The position numbers were made by a program, and so were the translations under genes. Below are positions 1 to 7,074 of a stretch of 64,000 bases of DNA, one piece after another. This DNA is from Pseudarthrobacter sp. MM222 (GTDB lineage Bacteria; Actinomycetota; Actinomycetes; Actinomycetales; Micrococcaceae), in the NCBI RefSeq assembly GCF_947090775.1, contig NZ_OX352321.1:3782001-3846000 (forward strand), in the 5' to 3' direction. The notes below the pieces were generated by a model that did no database searches, was not told the origin of the DNA, and was given only the letters and a program-made list of their open reading frames with translations. Within the stretch, counting starts at the first letter, position 1; each line of letters starts with the position of its first letter.

Positions 1-167
1 ATTGCGCTGAGATGGGAAACGGAACCGATCCCGGACTCAGCGTCTGAATTAAGGAATGAAAGCGATCTGGCCCGGCTCCTGGCCAATTCAGATTCACTGA
101 CGGAGTGCCCGGGATCGGCAGATGCAAGCTGGTATTCGATGCTACCTGGCACGTTACTTTTGGTCAT
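1..167 (-). CDS. N-terminal part of the gene downstream of the ECF sigma factor (cut by window edge)
   Basis: A reading frame on the minus strand opens with an ATG at 167 and stays open to base 1, giving about 55 residues. Its ATG overlaps the TGA of the sigma factor gene in an ATGA, so the two genes are translationally coupled. The visible part is hydrophilic and Ser/Ala/Glu-rich with no membrane segment yet. In actinobacteria the gene in this place is often an anti-sigma factor or a single-pass membrane protein of the CU044_5270 type. That is inference from position only; too little sequence is visible to assign a family. Confidence 0.6.
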   Translation of the reverse strand, partial: MTKSNVPGSIEYQLASADPGHSVSESELARSRARSLSFLNSDAESGIGSVSHLSA

Positions 168-691
168 CGTTCTGCTCCCTCTGGCTGTGCATCTGTACGT
201 AGGAGACGGCTAAGTGCTTTGCGTGCCCGGTGCAGCCGCATCCTGACTGCCGTGGCGCTCGTGTTGAGCAGGTCCGAAACCTCATTGGAGCTAAAGCCGT
301 CCCAGTAGGTCAGGAGCAGTACTTCGCGGTCCTCGGGGCCGAGTTGACTCAATGCATCTCGGATCGGGGATTCATCGTCGGAGCTATCGTGGTTACGCTC
401 GAGGCGAAGAGCACCCAGGAGACTGGCGGACCGGACAGCTGACCGGTCATGGTTCCGGAGCACGTTCTTCGCTATCCCGAAGAGAACCATGACCGAAAGG
501 CTCTCGTTGTGCGCTGTCTTCTCCCACGTGATCCTGAAGACTTCGGCACACAGATCTTCAGCGGTAGCGGCGTTTTCCGTTCGACGGCGGAAATAGCGGT
601 AGATGCGGTCGTGGCCGGCGGCATGGGTGGCCAAGAAGCGTTTCTCCCTGTCCAAGTCCCCTCGTTCCGTCCCGACGGTTTGTAAGCTCAT
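164..691 (-). CDS. ECF-type RNA polymerase sigma factor (sigma-70 family)
   Basis: This 175-residue protein has the two-domain layout of extracytoplasmic-function sigma factors. A region-2 helix bundle lies around residues 30-90 (RYFRRRT, AEDLCAEVFRITWEK) and a region-4 helix-turn-helix around 110-165 (LGPEDREVLLLTYWDGFSSNEV, then AVRMRLHRARKAL). It should bind core RNA polymerase and direct it to a small regulon, usually including its own promoter. It overlaps the next gene by 4 bp, and that partner may be its anti-sigma factor. No N-terminal or C-terminal extra domain is visible. The family call is firm; the stimulus and the target promoters cannot be told from this window. Confidence 0.9.
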   Translation of the reverse strand: MSLQTVGTERGDLDREKRFLATHAAGHDRIYRYFRRRTENAATAEDLCAEVFRITWEKTAHNESLSVMVLFGIAKNVLRNHDRSAVRSASLLGALRLERNHDSSDDESPIRDALSQLGPEDREVLLLTYWDGFSSNEVSDLLNTSATAVRMRLHRARKALSRLLRTDAQPEGAER

Positions 692-782
692 GCCCTGTTA
701 ATGTCCGGCAGCCCACAAAGTGTAACCAAGCGCCTCAAATTGGATCTGGTGCCAACTGATCGTTCGCTTCCAACACGCCGAC

Positions 783-814
783 AAAAAATCCCCCGGGGCT
801 TTCCCGGGGAATTC
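783..814 (-). terminator. Rho-independent terminator of the small secreted protein gene
   Basis: The inverted repeat CCCCGGGG-CTTT-CCCGGGG is followed on the minus strand by a run of six T. It lies 36 bp beyond the stop of the gene at 850-1389 and between that gene and the sigma factor gene, so the two are probably separate transcripts. Confidence 0.8.
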
Positions 815-849
815 TTCGGACCACATTTGACGATGACGTCGCAGCGGGG

Positions 850-1389
850 CTAACGGCCGCCGCCGATCACCCCCTGTTCGACGGCCTTCGTGACGCCGTC
901 GGCCTCGGCCTGAGTCAGAGTTGCATCTGCCACAGCCGGGTCCAGCTTGGTCTTCAGGGTGGCCGCGCGCTCCGCCTGTCCTTCGGCGCGGATCTCTGTG
1001 AGAGCGGCAGTGACCTTGGATTCCTCCACACCCAGGGCGGCAGCCAGGGAGGTGGCCAGAGCAGCGTCCCTGGCGGCGCGGTCCGACTCGCCATCAGCGG
1101 CTTCCGTGGTGGGCTTGTTGGCATCCCGGAAGGTCTGGAGTGGTGCGGTCACCTTTGCTTCGTCAACGCCGAGCTTCGCTGCCAAATCGGCAGCGAGCTG
1201 GCCACGATCCCCGCCGCGCCCGTGCTTGCCGGTGGCGTCAACAGATGTGTCGCTGGCAGCAGAGGAACTGGCGCTGGGCGTGGGGGTTGGCGTGGTGGTC
1301 GCCGAAGCCATCCCCGTGACTCCCAGGCCAAGTCCGAGTGCCAGTGCCGCAGCCGAGACGCCGAGCGTGATTTTCTTCTTGCGTGACAA
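850..1389 (-). CDS. Small secreted protein with two helical repeats, function unknown
   Basis: The 179-residue product starts with a basic N-terminus and a hydrophobic stretch (residues 7-29) ending in MASA, a typical Sec signal peptide. A Thr/Pro/Ser-rich linker follows (31-50). The body contains two related helical segments, about residues 65-90 (LAAKLGVDEAKVTAPL) and 111-137 (LAAALGVEESKVTAAL). The start is TTG, chosen because AGGGAG lies 8 nt upstream and no better start exists. The protein should be exported and may be loosely wall-associated. I do not recognise a named domain; similar LGV(D/E)xxKV helical repeats occur in uncharacterised actinobacterial secreted proteins. It is monocistronic, with its own terminator. 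Confidence 0.75.
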   Translation of the reverse strand: MSRKKKITLGVSAAALALGLGLGVTGMASATTTPTPTPSASSSAASDTSVDATGKHGRGGDRGQLAADLAAKLGVDEAKVTAPLQTFRDANKPTTEAADGESDRAARDAALATSLAAALGVEESKVTAALTEIRAEGQAERAATLKTKLDPAVADATLTQAEADGVTKAVEQGVIGGGR

Positions 1390-1578
1390 TGTATGGTCTC
1401 CCTAATCCGGCCGTAGCAAACGGCCCCGTGTAGTGCCGGCTACCTTTCCCCGGCTTCACTCACCACGATGCCCGGGAAATATTAGGAATGGCCTTTCGGA
1501 AACTGTCGGGAGGCTGTGAGATCCCGCGGCGGGTGGGGCTACGGCTCAGACCCGTTCCTCTGCCGCCCACCGGTCTGT

Positions 1579-2574
1579 TCACCGCGAGGCTTTTTGCTTA
1601 TCGCTTTCGGGAAGGTACTCGAGGGTGCTCGCATCGGTGTTGGCCCCGCAAACGATCACTGCTATGCGTTCCCCTTCGCGGGGCACGTACGCGCCGGAGG
1701 TGAGCGCGGATAGGGCAGCGGCCGCACCGTATTCGGCGGGGATGCGATATTCGCTCCACAGCTGTGACCGGGCGGAGGCGATTGCGGAGTCATCTACCAG
1801 CACGGAAGTGGGCGGAACCCGCGACGCCATGTTGAACGCGATTTCGCCGACGCGTCGGGCGCCCAGGGAATCGGCTGCGATTCCGGAAACGGGCACATCG
1901 ACAGGGTGTCCGGCGGCCAGGGCTGCGTTCAGGGTGGGGATGTTGAAGGGTTCGACCGCGACGACGCGGGCCCGGTCCTCCGCCGCCGCGACGACGCGGG
2001 CCCGGCCCTCCGCCGCCGCGGCGACGCCAGCGTAGAGTCCGCCGCCGCCGACGGCGACGATGATCGTGTCGACACCGGGCTCGTCCTCGAGTATCTCCTC
2101 GGCGACGGTCCCTGCACCCGCGGCGATTTCGAGTTGGTCGTAAGCGTGGCAGAAGAGGGCACCGCTTTCCTCCACGTACCGTATTGCCGCGGCATAGGCC
2201 TCTGCGTACTCCGCGCCTACTTGGTGGACGGTTGCCCCGTACCCGAGGAGACGCTCAACCTTCACGCGCGGAGCAGCCTCGGGCACGAACACGGTCGCTG
2301 GCACTCCGAGGGCCGCTGCCGCGTAGGCGTTGGCCAGGCCGGCATTGCCGCCGGAGGCCGCCACGACGCCGATGGCGGGGTTTAGTTCGCCCCGCTCCCG
2401 GGCGGCGAGGAGACGGTTGAAGGCGCCGCGGGCTTTGAAGACGCCCGTGTGCTGCATAAACTCGCACTTGAGCCATAGCGGAGCGGCATCGGTACCGGCG
2501 CGGAGCAGGGGCGTGCGCCGTACGTAGCCCTTTATGCGTTTTTCTGCCGCGAGTACATCGGCTCGGTTGATCAC
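1579..2574 (-). CDS. PLP-dependent threonine/serine dehydratase family protein
   Basis: The 331-residue protein belongs to the fold-type II PLP enzymes (threonine/serine dehydratase, tryptophan synthase beta superfamily). The Schiff-base lysine is Lys47 in VFKARGAFN, the substrate-carboxylate loop is ASGGNAG (about 73-79), and the phosphate-binding glycine loop is VGGGGLYAG (about 175-183). The likely reaction is deamination of L-threonine or L-serine to the 2-oxoacid plus ammonia; racemase activity is possible in this family. There is no C-terminal ACT domain, so it is probably a catabolic, non-isoleucine-feedback type. The start is GTG with AAGGAG 5 nt upstream. It carries a 10-residue in-frame duplication just after the glycine loop (see the repeat entry), which may alter or impair it. 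Confidence 0.85.
   Translation of the reverse strand: MINRADVLAAEKRIKGYVRRTPLLRAGTDAAPLWLKCEFMQHTGVFKARGAFNRLLAARERGELNPAIGVVAASGGNAGLANAYAAAALGVPATVFVPEAAPRVKVERLLGYGATVHQVGAEYAEAYAAAIRYVEESGALFCHAYDQLEIAAGAGTVAEEILEDEPGVDTIIVAVGGGGLYAGVAAAAEGRARVVAAAEDRARVVAVEPFNIPTLNAALAAGHPVDVPVSGIAADSLGARRVGEIAFNMASRVPPTSVLVDDSAIASARSQLWSEYRIPAEYGAAAALSALTSGAYVPREGERIAVIVCGANTDASTLEYLPESDKQKASR
1961..2020. repeat. Perfectly spaced 30-bp tandem duplication inside the dehydratase gene
   Basis: Bases 1961-1990 and 1991-2020 are identical except for one T/C difference at 1977 versus 2007. The duplication is in frame and gives two consecutive copies of a 10-residue segment, AA(E)GRARVVA then AA(E)DRARVVA, within the dehydratase. 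Near-identity indicates recent slippage or duplication. Confidence 0.95.
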
Positions 2575-2872
2575 GGGTCTCCTTCTGATAGCCCGAGGCC
2601 TGCAGCAGCGCGTGCAGGCGGTCGGGAAACGCCGTGTTGAGGTCGGCGGCGCCTGACGAAGTTCTCAGGCCCGACTCAGGCGCACACCGGTGAGAATCTC
2701 TGCCCCCGCAACTACGGCTGTGATGAACAGCAGCTGGCGCGGCTTGATAGCGCGGCCCCTCGCCCTGTTATTGGCTGAGCCTAACAGGAGGCGTCGGCGC
2801 TATACCGTTGGCGGCGGGCTCATGGAGTCCGCGCAGACCGACGACTCCCGCGCCCGGCGATTTGAGGCAGCC
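2575..2872. other. Intergenic stretch without a supported gene
   Basis: Upstream region of the dehydratase and downstream of the GPP34 gene. I see no convincing coding frame, terminator or operator. The 17-mer at 2832-2848 recurs at 16496-16512 in another intergenic region (see findings). Confidence 0.5.
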
Positions 2873-3661
2873 TCATAAGGTTGCGGCTTCTTCCTCCGCC
2901 AGCCTGATCATGCGCAGTTCGTCCTCCACTGCACGGGAAGGCCAGTAGCCCTTCGCCAGTTCACTTGCCCGGACTCTATCTGCTGCCGGAAAGAGCTTGC
3001 CGAACAGCCCGGCCGCCTGAAGCAGGGCGATCAACGCGGTGGTTCTGGCGTCGGGCGCCTTCGAATCAGGCTTCGCGGGAGCAGGCGCTCCGGCAACAGG
3101 CACCGTGGCATCAGGCATCGCGGGAACAGGTGCCCTTGCATCAGACGCTTCCGCATCGGGCTGGGCAACGGGCGCCGTGGCAGCAGGCTTCGCCTGTTCC
3201 CACGGCGGACCGCTGAGCGCGGTCTGGATGCTTTGCAGGATCGCCGCCTCCGGAGCGTGGTCCTTCTCCGGGTACCGCACGGGCCGGAACCGACCCAGGT
3301 GCTTTTCGCCGATATGCTCCACGATGCCAAGGGACGCCATCCCCTCGTACACCCGCTGCACTTCGGCGCGGCTCTCGAACATGGAGACCCACCGCTTGGG
3401 GGTATGCGGCCGAGACTTGCCGCGGATGAGCTCCAGCTCGTGCTGCAAGCCCGTTTCCGGGGCGGTGTCTGTTGCCCTGACGCGCTTCCCCTGCAGCCCG
3501 ATTGCACCGATCAGGTCCAGCTCGGCCAGTATTGCCCCTGCCAGAGTGGTCCTGAGCGCGTACACCGGCACCTCAGGTTTGCCGTTCATGTCGTTCGTAG
3601 CCAACAGGAGGAAGGCCTGGGGCAGGTTCAGCTGCGCCGCCTTCGGTGTTTCAGCGTTCAT
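2873..3661 (-). CDS. GPP34/GOLPH3-like phosphoprotein family protein with an Ala/Pro-rich insert
   Basis: The N-terminus LNLPQAFLLLATND with the following GKPEVPVYALRTTLAGAILAEL matches the start of the GPP34 (GOLPH3/VPS74) fold, which is common in actinobacteria with unknown function; the eukaryotic relatives bind phosphatidylinositol-4-phosphate at Golgi membranes. The 262-residue length exceeds the usual 210-230 because of a low-complexity Ala/Pro/Asp-rich segment at about 150-210, rich in repeated A-P-V/A-P-D units, between the two halves of the helical fold. The C-terminal end (LIALLQAAGLFGKLFP onward) resumes the family pattern. No Shine-Dalgarno is visible before the ATG, so the mRNA may be leaderless. 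Cytoplasmic or peripherally membrane-bound. Confidence 0.8.
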   Translation of the reverse strand: MNAETPKAAQLNLPQAFLLLATNDMNGKPEVPVYALRTTLAGAILAELDLIGAIGLQGKRVRATDTAPETGLQHELELIRGKSRPHTPKRWVSMFESRAEVQRVYEGMASLGIVEHIGEKHLGRFRPVRYPEKDHAPEAAILQSIQTALSGPPWEQAKPAATAPVAQPDAEASDARAPVPAMPDATVPVAGAPAPAKPDSKAPDARTTALIALLQAAGLFGKLFPAADRVRASELAKGYWPSRAVEDELRMIRLAEEEAATL

Positions 3662-3749
3662 ACGAATATCGTGGCCCAGTTGGGCAGCCGCGACAATGAG
3701 GATTTACAAGCGTCGACGTCGGCGTCTGCAATGCGCTGCCGTTGGCAAG

Positions 3750-3801
3750 GAAAAGCCGAAGGGACTGCGACCGGTGCAATACCGGACGCAGCCCCTCGGG
3801 C
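3750..3801 (-). terminator. Long hairpin downstream of the levanase gene
   Basis: An outer stem (3755-3769 with 3787-3801, a few mismatches) encloses an inner stem CCGGT/ACCGG (3771-3775, 3781-3785). On the minus strand it ends in CTTTTCC. It lies 39 bp past the levanase stop and is the likely transcription end. Confidence 0.65.
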
Positions 3802-3839
3802 TCCAACCTCATGGGGAGCAGGCGTGCAGTGGGCTACGG

Positions 3840-6464
3840 CTACTTCTTTTCGGGGAGGAAGATTGCCTTCTCCAGCGGTGTCACGGTGAGTGATTTGAGC
3901 TGAGCGGTCCCGCCTTCGGCGAAGAGGGCCATCTTGTCGGCTCCGGCGTTGGGGAACACCTGGTCGGTGATGGTCCGCAGGCCGTCCTGGGCGAACACCT
4001 CGACTGATGAGCGGTCGAGGTAGATCCGCATGGTGATGTTGCCGTTCTTGTCCAGGGTGACGGGGGCGTCCTCGATGGAAGCGAATGCCGGGTGGAAAGC
4101 GGTGTTTCCGGAGTTGGTGCGGTCAACGAAGAGCTTTCCGGTCGCAGCGTCGTAGCCGATAACGGTGGATGACGTTCCATCGCCCAGCACGGTGATGCCG
4201 GATTTCGTGGCCGTGCCCGGAGCGAGGGTGATATCGACTCGCTGGACCTGGCCTGAGGCGGCGGCGGGCAGCGGCGTTGTTCCCTGCGGGATCGGGATGC
4301 CGCCCTTGGCAGAGTAGCTAGGCTTTTGGGCCAGCTTGTCGACCTGCTTGACGGCACTTTGGGTAAGTCGGGGGCCGTCAGGGGTCTGGGTTAGCTTGAC
4401 CTCGCGGGGAAGTGCCATGGCGCTGCGCCAGGGGCTGGTAGGGATGTCGTTGGCGTAGTCCCAGTTGTTCATCCAGCCGAGCATTACCCGCTTGTCTTCG
4501 GGCATGTTGGCGAAGGACACGGCGGCGTAGTAATCACGGCCGTAGTCCAGCCAGTCATATGTCTCCAGGGATGAGACTGCCGGTTTGGACGAGAGCATGA
4601 ATTCGTCCGCGAGGATGTGGCCCCAGCCGAATCGGTTGTTGTCGACAACTTTGATTTGTGCCTGTTGACCAACGAATTCCTTAACATTCCATGATGCCCG
4701 GTCGAGCGATTCACTGTCGTTTCCCGTGGCCGTGCGGACCACCTGTCCGTTGATTACCAGGTTCACGGATTCTTCATCGGATCTGGGAACAGCGGCGGTG
4801 TCGGTCAGCATGACGTGGTCCAAGGTCAGGTGTCCCCACCCGCCCGTGGCCTGGTCAACGACACGCAACTGTGCATTCTGCCCCGCGAATTCGGAGACGT
4901 CCCAGCCTTTCCAATTCAGCACTCCGGAATTGTCTCCCGCTAGGGAGCGGACCACGTTGCCGTTGATGAGCAACTGGGCCGCCAGGGTCTGTCCGGAGTT
5001 CGCGGAGCGGTTGCCGCCGCCGACCAGCATGCTCATGAAATTCTTGGTAATGGAGAATTCCGGTGATGTCAGGGTGCCCTGTCGGTCATCGCCCGGCGTG
5101 GTGCCGGTCTCGAAAGTGTTGATCCGTTTGGTTCCGATGTAAAAGTCCCCGCCGCTGGTGGAGGGCTGGGAACTGGGTGCGACGTCGCCGGTTCCGGACC
5201 AGCCGGCGTCGGCCAGTGTTGTCCCTGGGGGAACCTCGAAGCCGTCGAATTTGAGCTCTCCCTGGGGCGGGGTGTTGTCCAGTTTGTCGGAGGCTCGCGG
5301 GTGCTTGCCGCCGCCCACGAGGAAGTTCAAATAGTCGTCGGTCACCGTGAAGGTTGGTGACTGCATGGACCCAAGCGGCCAGTCGCCGTCGTTGAAGGAG
5401 TTGACGAGCCCGGCTCCAGCGAAGCCGGTGACTGCCTGCTGCCCGCCGATTGTTCCGGCCGCGGGAGCGTCAGTGAAGGGACCGTTCATCCGATTGCCGG
5501 GCTCGTTGTTCACAGTCCAGCCGTCGTAGGTTCCGTCGTTGAACCCGGCCAGGACAGTGCCGGGAGGAAGCGTAGCTACGGGCTTGGTGGTTTCGGAGGT
5601 GAAGGTGGTGCCGTCGAAGTTACCCACGAAATACTGGCCGGCGGAGCCGCCGGCCACACCGCCGGGGTTGATGTTGACCACCATGACCCATTTGATGTTG
5701 TTCTTGTCGCCGTCCACGGCCAGGGGGAACAGGTCAGGGCACTCCCACTGCCCGCCGGTGGCATTGGCAGGCCCGAATTCACTCAACGCGGTCCAGTCCT
5801 TGAGGTTGGCTGACTTGTACAGGACCACCTTGTGCTCCTGGGCTTCCACGGCGGTCATGACCCAGTAACCGCCGCCGGCCGGGTTGTCGTACCAGAACAC
5901 TTTGGGGTCACGGAAGTTGGCGGAGTTCCGGTTCAGGACCGGGTTGCCGGAGTACTTGGTCCAGGTCTGGCCGTCGTCCAGGCTGTAGGCCAGTGACTGC
6001 GCCTGCAGGCCACGATGCGGAGAAGCTTCCTTATACGCGCTGGTGTATACCGCGATCAGGGGCGGGTTTGTTGCTGTCCCGAAACCGGAGGTGTTGTCCT
6101 TGTCCACCACGACGCTGCCGGAAAAAATGTCCTGCTGGGCATCGGTGGAGATGGCTAGGGGTTGCTCCTGCCAGTGGACAAGATCCTTGGAGGTGGCGTG
6201 GCCCCAGGACATGTTTCCCCAGGTGTTGCCGGAGGGGTTGTGCTGGTAGTACAGGTGGTAGACGCCCTTGTGGAAGACCATCCCGTTGGGGTCGTTCATC
6301 CAGTTTTTTTCGGGCGTGTAGTGGAATGCCGGCCGGTAGGGTTCGTCCCCGAGGCCTGTGGCAGCCGACGCCGGCAGGGAACCTGCCAGTGCCGCGGCCA
6401 GCGTCAGCCCCGCGAGTGTCAGCGCAGAAACGGCATGCGTCCCGTGGGTGGTCGTTCTCTTCAT
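3840..6464 (-). CDS. Secreted GH32 exo-fructosidase (levanase/inulinase) with nested inserted modules
   Basis: The 874-residue enzyme has a Sec signal peptide (residues 1-33, ending ASA) and the GH32 five-bladed propeller. The nucleophile Asp is in WMNDPNG (about residue 50), the transition-state Asp in FRDPK and the acid/base Glu in ECPDLF. The propeller is interrupted at about residues 305-625 by a 320-residue insertion made of two related beta-rich modules, one nested in the other; the final blade and the C-terminal beta-sandwich (SSVEVFAQDG) follow. The insert is probably carbohydrate-binding. I chose the ATG at 6464, preceded by GAAGGG, over an upstream ATG at 6548 because it places the signal peptide at the N-terminus. 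It should release fructose from extracellular levan or inulin. The operator at 6502-6513 links it to the LacI regulator at 7075. Confidence 0.92.
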   Translation of the reverse strand: MKRTTTHGTHAVSALTLAGLTLAAALAGSLPASAATGLGDEPYRPAFHYTPEKNWMNDPNGMVFHKGVYHLYYQHNPSGNTWGNMSWGHATSKDLVHWQEQPLAISTDAQQDIFSGSVVVDKDNTSGFGTATNPPLIAVYTSAYKEASPHRGLQAQSLAYSLDDGQTWTKYSGNPVLNRNSANFRDPKVFWYDNPAGGGYWVMTAVEAQEHKVVLYKSANLKDWTALSEFGPANATGGQWECPDLFPLAVDGDKNNIKWVMVVNINPGGVAGGSAGQYFVGNFDGTTFTSETTKPVATLPPGTVLAGFNDGTYDGWTVNNEPGNRMNGPFTDAPAAGTIGGQQAVTGFAGAGLVNSFNDGDWPLGSMQSPTFTVTDDYLNFLVGGGKHPRASDKLDNTPPQGELKFDGFEVPPGTTLADAGWSGTGDVAPSSQPSTSGGDFYIGTKRINTFETGTTPGDDRQGTLTSPEFSITKNFMSMLVGGGNRSANSGQTLAAQLLINGNVVRSLAGDNSGVLNWKGWDVSEFAGQNAQLRVVDQATGGWGHLTLDHVMLTDTAAVPRSDEESVNLVINGQVVRTATGNDSESLDRASWNVKEFVGQQAQIKVVDNNRFGWGHILADEFMLSSKPAVSSLETYDWLDYGRDYYAAVSFANMPEDKRVMLGWMNNWDYANDIPTSPWRSAMALPREVKLTQTPDGPRLTQSAVKQVDKLAQKPSYSAKGGIPIPQGTTPLPAAASGQVQRVDITLAPGTATKSGITVLGDGTSSTVIGYDAATGKLFVDRTNSGNTAFHPAFASIEDAPVTLDKNGNITMRIYLDRSSVEVFAQDGLRTITDQVFPNAGADKMALFAEGGTAQLKSLTVTPLEKAIFLPEKK
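4590..5545 (-). repeat. Nested duplicated beta-module inside the levanase propeller
   Basis: Two related protein modules are encoded here. The first half of copy 1 (about residues 305-390) ends at LNFLVGGGKHP. A complete copy 2 follows (about 403-555, with MSMLVGGGNRS and LLINGNVVRSLAG, ending at HVMLTD). The second half of copy 1 then resumes (about 565-623, LVINGQVVRTATG, ending EFML). Copy 2 therefore sits inside copy 1. The module resembles levan-binding CBM66-like or LamG-type sandwiches, but I cannot confirm the family. Confidence 0.7.
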
Positions 6465-6501
6465 CTGCTTGTTTCGCCCTTCATCGCGCGTGTCTTCGAT
6501 A

Positions 6502-6513
6502 GACAACGTTGTC
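6502..6513. promoter_or_regulatory. LacI-type operator upstream of the levanase
   Basis: Perfect 12-bp palindrome GACAACGTTGTC, 38 bp upstream of the levanase ATG. Its sequence matches the two copies GACATCGTTGTC at 8132 and 8209 next to the LacI gene and sugar transporter. Confidence 0.75.
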
Positions 6514-6524
6514 AGTGCGAAGGA

Positions 6525-6553
6525 CACTAAGTTATGTCCAACGGACAAGTCAA
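6525..6553 (-). promoter_or_regulatory. Possible levanase promoter
   Basis: On the minus strand TTGACT (6548-6553) and TTAGTG (6525-6530) are separated by 17 bp; the -10 match is poor. The operator at 6502-6513 would fall just downstream of the transcription start, a standard repressor position. Confidence 0.35.
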
Positions 6554-6689
6554 CGGATTTGGCGACTGGATCAGGCGACTACTGGTCCAGTGGCAGAGGC
6601 GGGCGGGGCCGGGGACAAGGCACCAAAAAATTCCCCACCAATGGAATGCTGGAGGGGTATATTCCGGTGTGCTGTTCCGTTAGGCCCTA

Positions 6690-6713
6690 CCAGGGGAGCT
6701 CAGGCTCCCCTGG
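6690..6713. terminator. Stem-loop between the monooxygenase and levanase genes
   Basis: CCAGGGGAGC-TCAG-GCTCCCCTGG is a perfect 10-bp stem with a 4-nt loop, 30 bp past the stop of the minus-strand gene at 6744. There is no clear T-run, so termination efficiency is uncertain. Confidence 0.55.
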
Positions 6714-6743
6714 TGAATTTGATGGCGGGAGCTGGGCTGCCGG

Positions 6744-7040
6744 CTATTCCACCGGCAGGAGCCAGGTCAGCTCCGAGCCGTCGCCTTCGATGTGGCGGGC
6801 CAGCTCCTCATTGAACCTGGCGCCGTAATCCGCGCCGATGTGTTCCTGGAAAGCGGCTTCATCCCGGTAGACCTCGAAGACAAAGTACTCCCGCGGATTC
6901 TCTTCCCGGGTATAGGGAAGGAATAACTCATTGCCTGGCTCCCGCCGGACGTGCCGAGTCAGTTCAAGCATCATTTCTGCGACACGGGCTTCACTGCCGG
7001 GTTTGACGGTGAACTCGGCATACAGGGTTTTGGTCATCAT
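6744..7040 (-). CDS. ABM-domain protein, putative quinol monooxygenase
   Basis: The 99-residue protein (from MMTKTLYAEFTVKPGSEARV) is a single ferredoxin-like ABM domain of the antibiotic-biosynthesis-monooxygenase type, with the usual pattern EPGNELFLPYTREENPREYFVFEVYRDEAAFQEH. Such proteins form dimers that act on quinones or other small aromatics without a cofactor, or serve as rhamnose-mutarotase-like accessory proteins. It starts 34 bp after the stop of the LacI gene on the same strand and is probably co-transcribed. I placed the start at 7040, just after AAGGG; a second ATG at 7037 is equally possible, while the upstream ATG at 7091 would overlap the LacI gene. The substrate is unknown; a link to fructan use is only positional. 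Confidence 0.75.
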   Translation of the reverse strand: MMTKTLYAEFTVKPGSEARVAEMMLELTRHVRREPGNELFLPYTREENPREYFVFEVYRDEAAFQEHIGADYGARFNEELARHIEGDGSELTWLLPVE

Positions 7041-7074
7041 GGTCCCTTTCAGGTCGATGGGTTCGGCGGAGCAT

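Noticed and set aside
2832..2848. CRISPR-like or mobile-element repeat
   Set aside because: Only two copies 13.6 kb apart, no spacers, no transposase or terminal repeats.
2690..2878. 62-codon frame in the gap before the GPP34 gene
   Set aside because: No ribosome site, Arg-rich composition and no conserved pattern.
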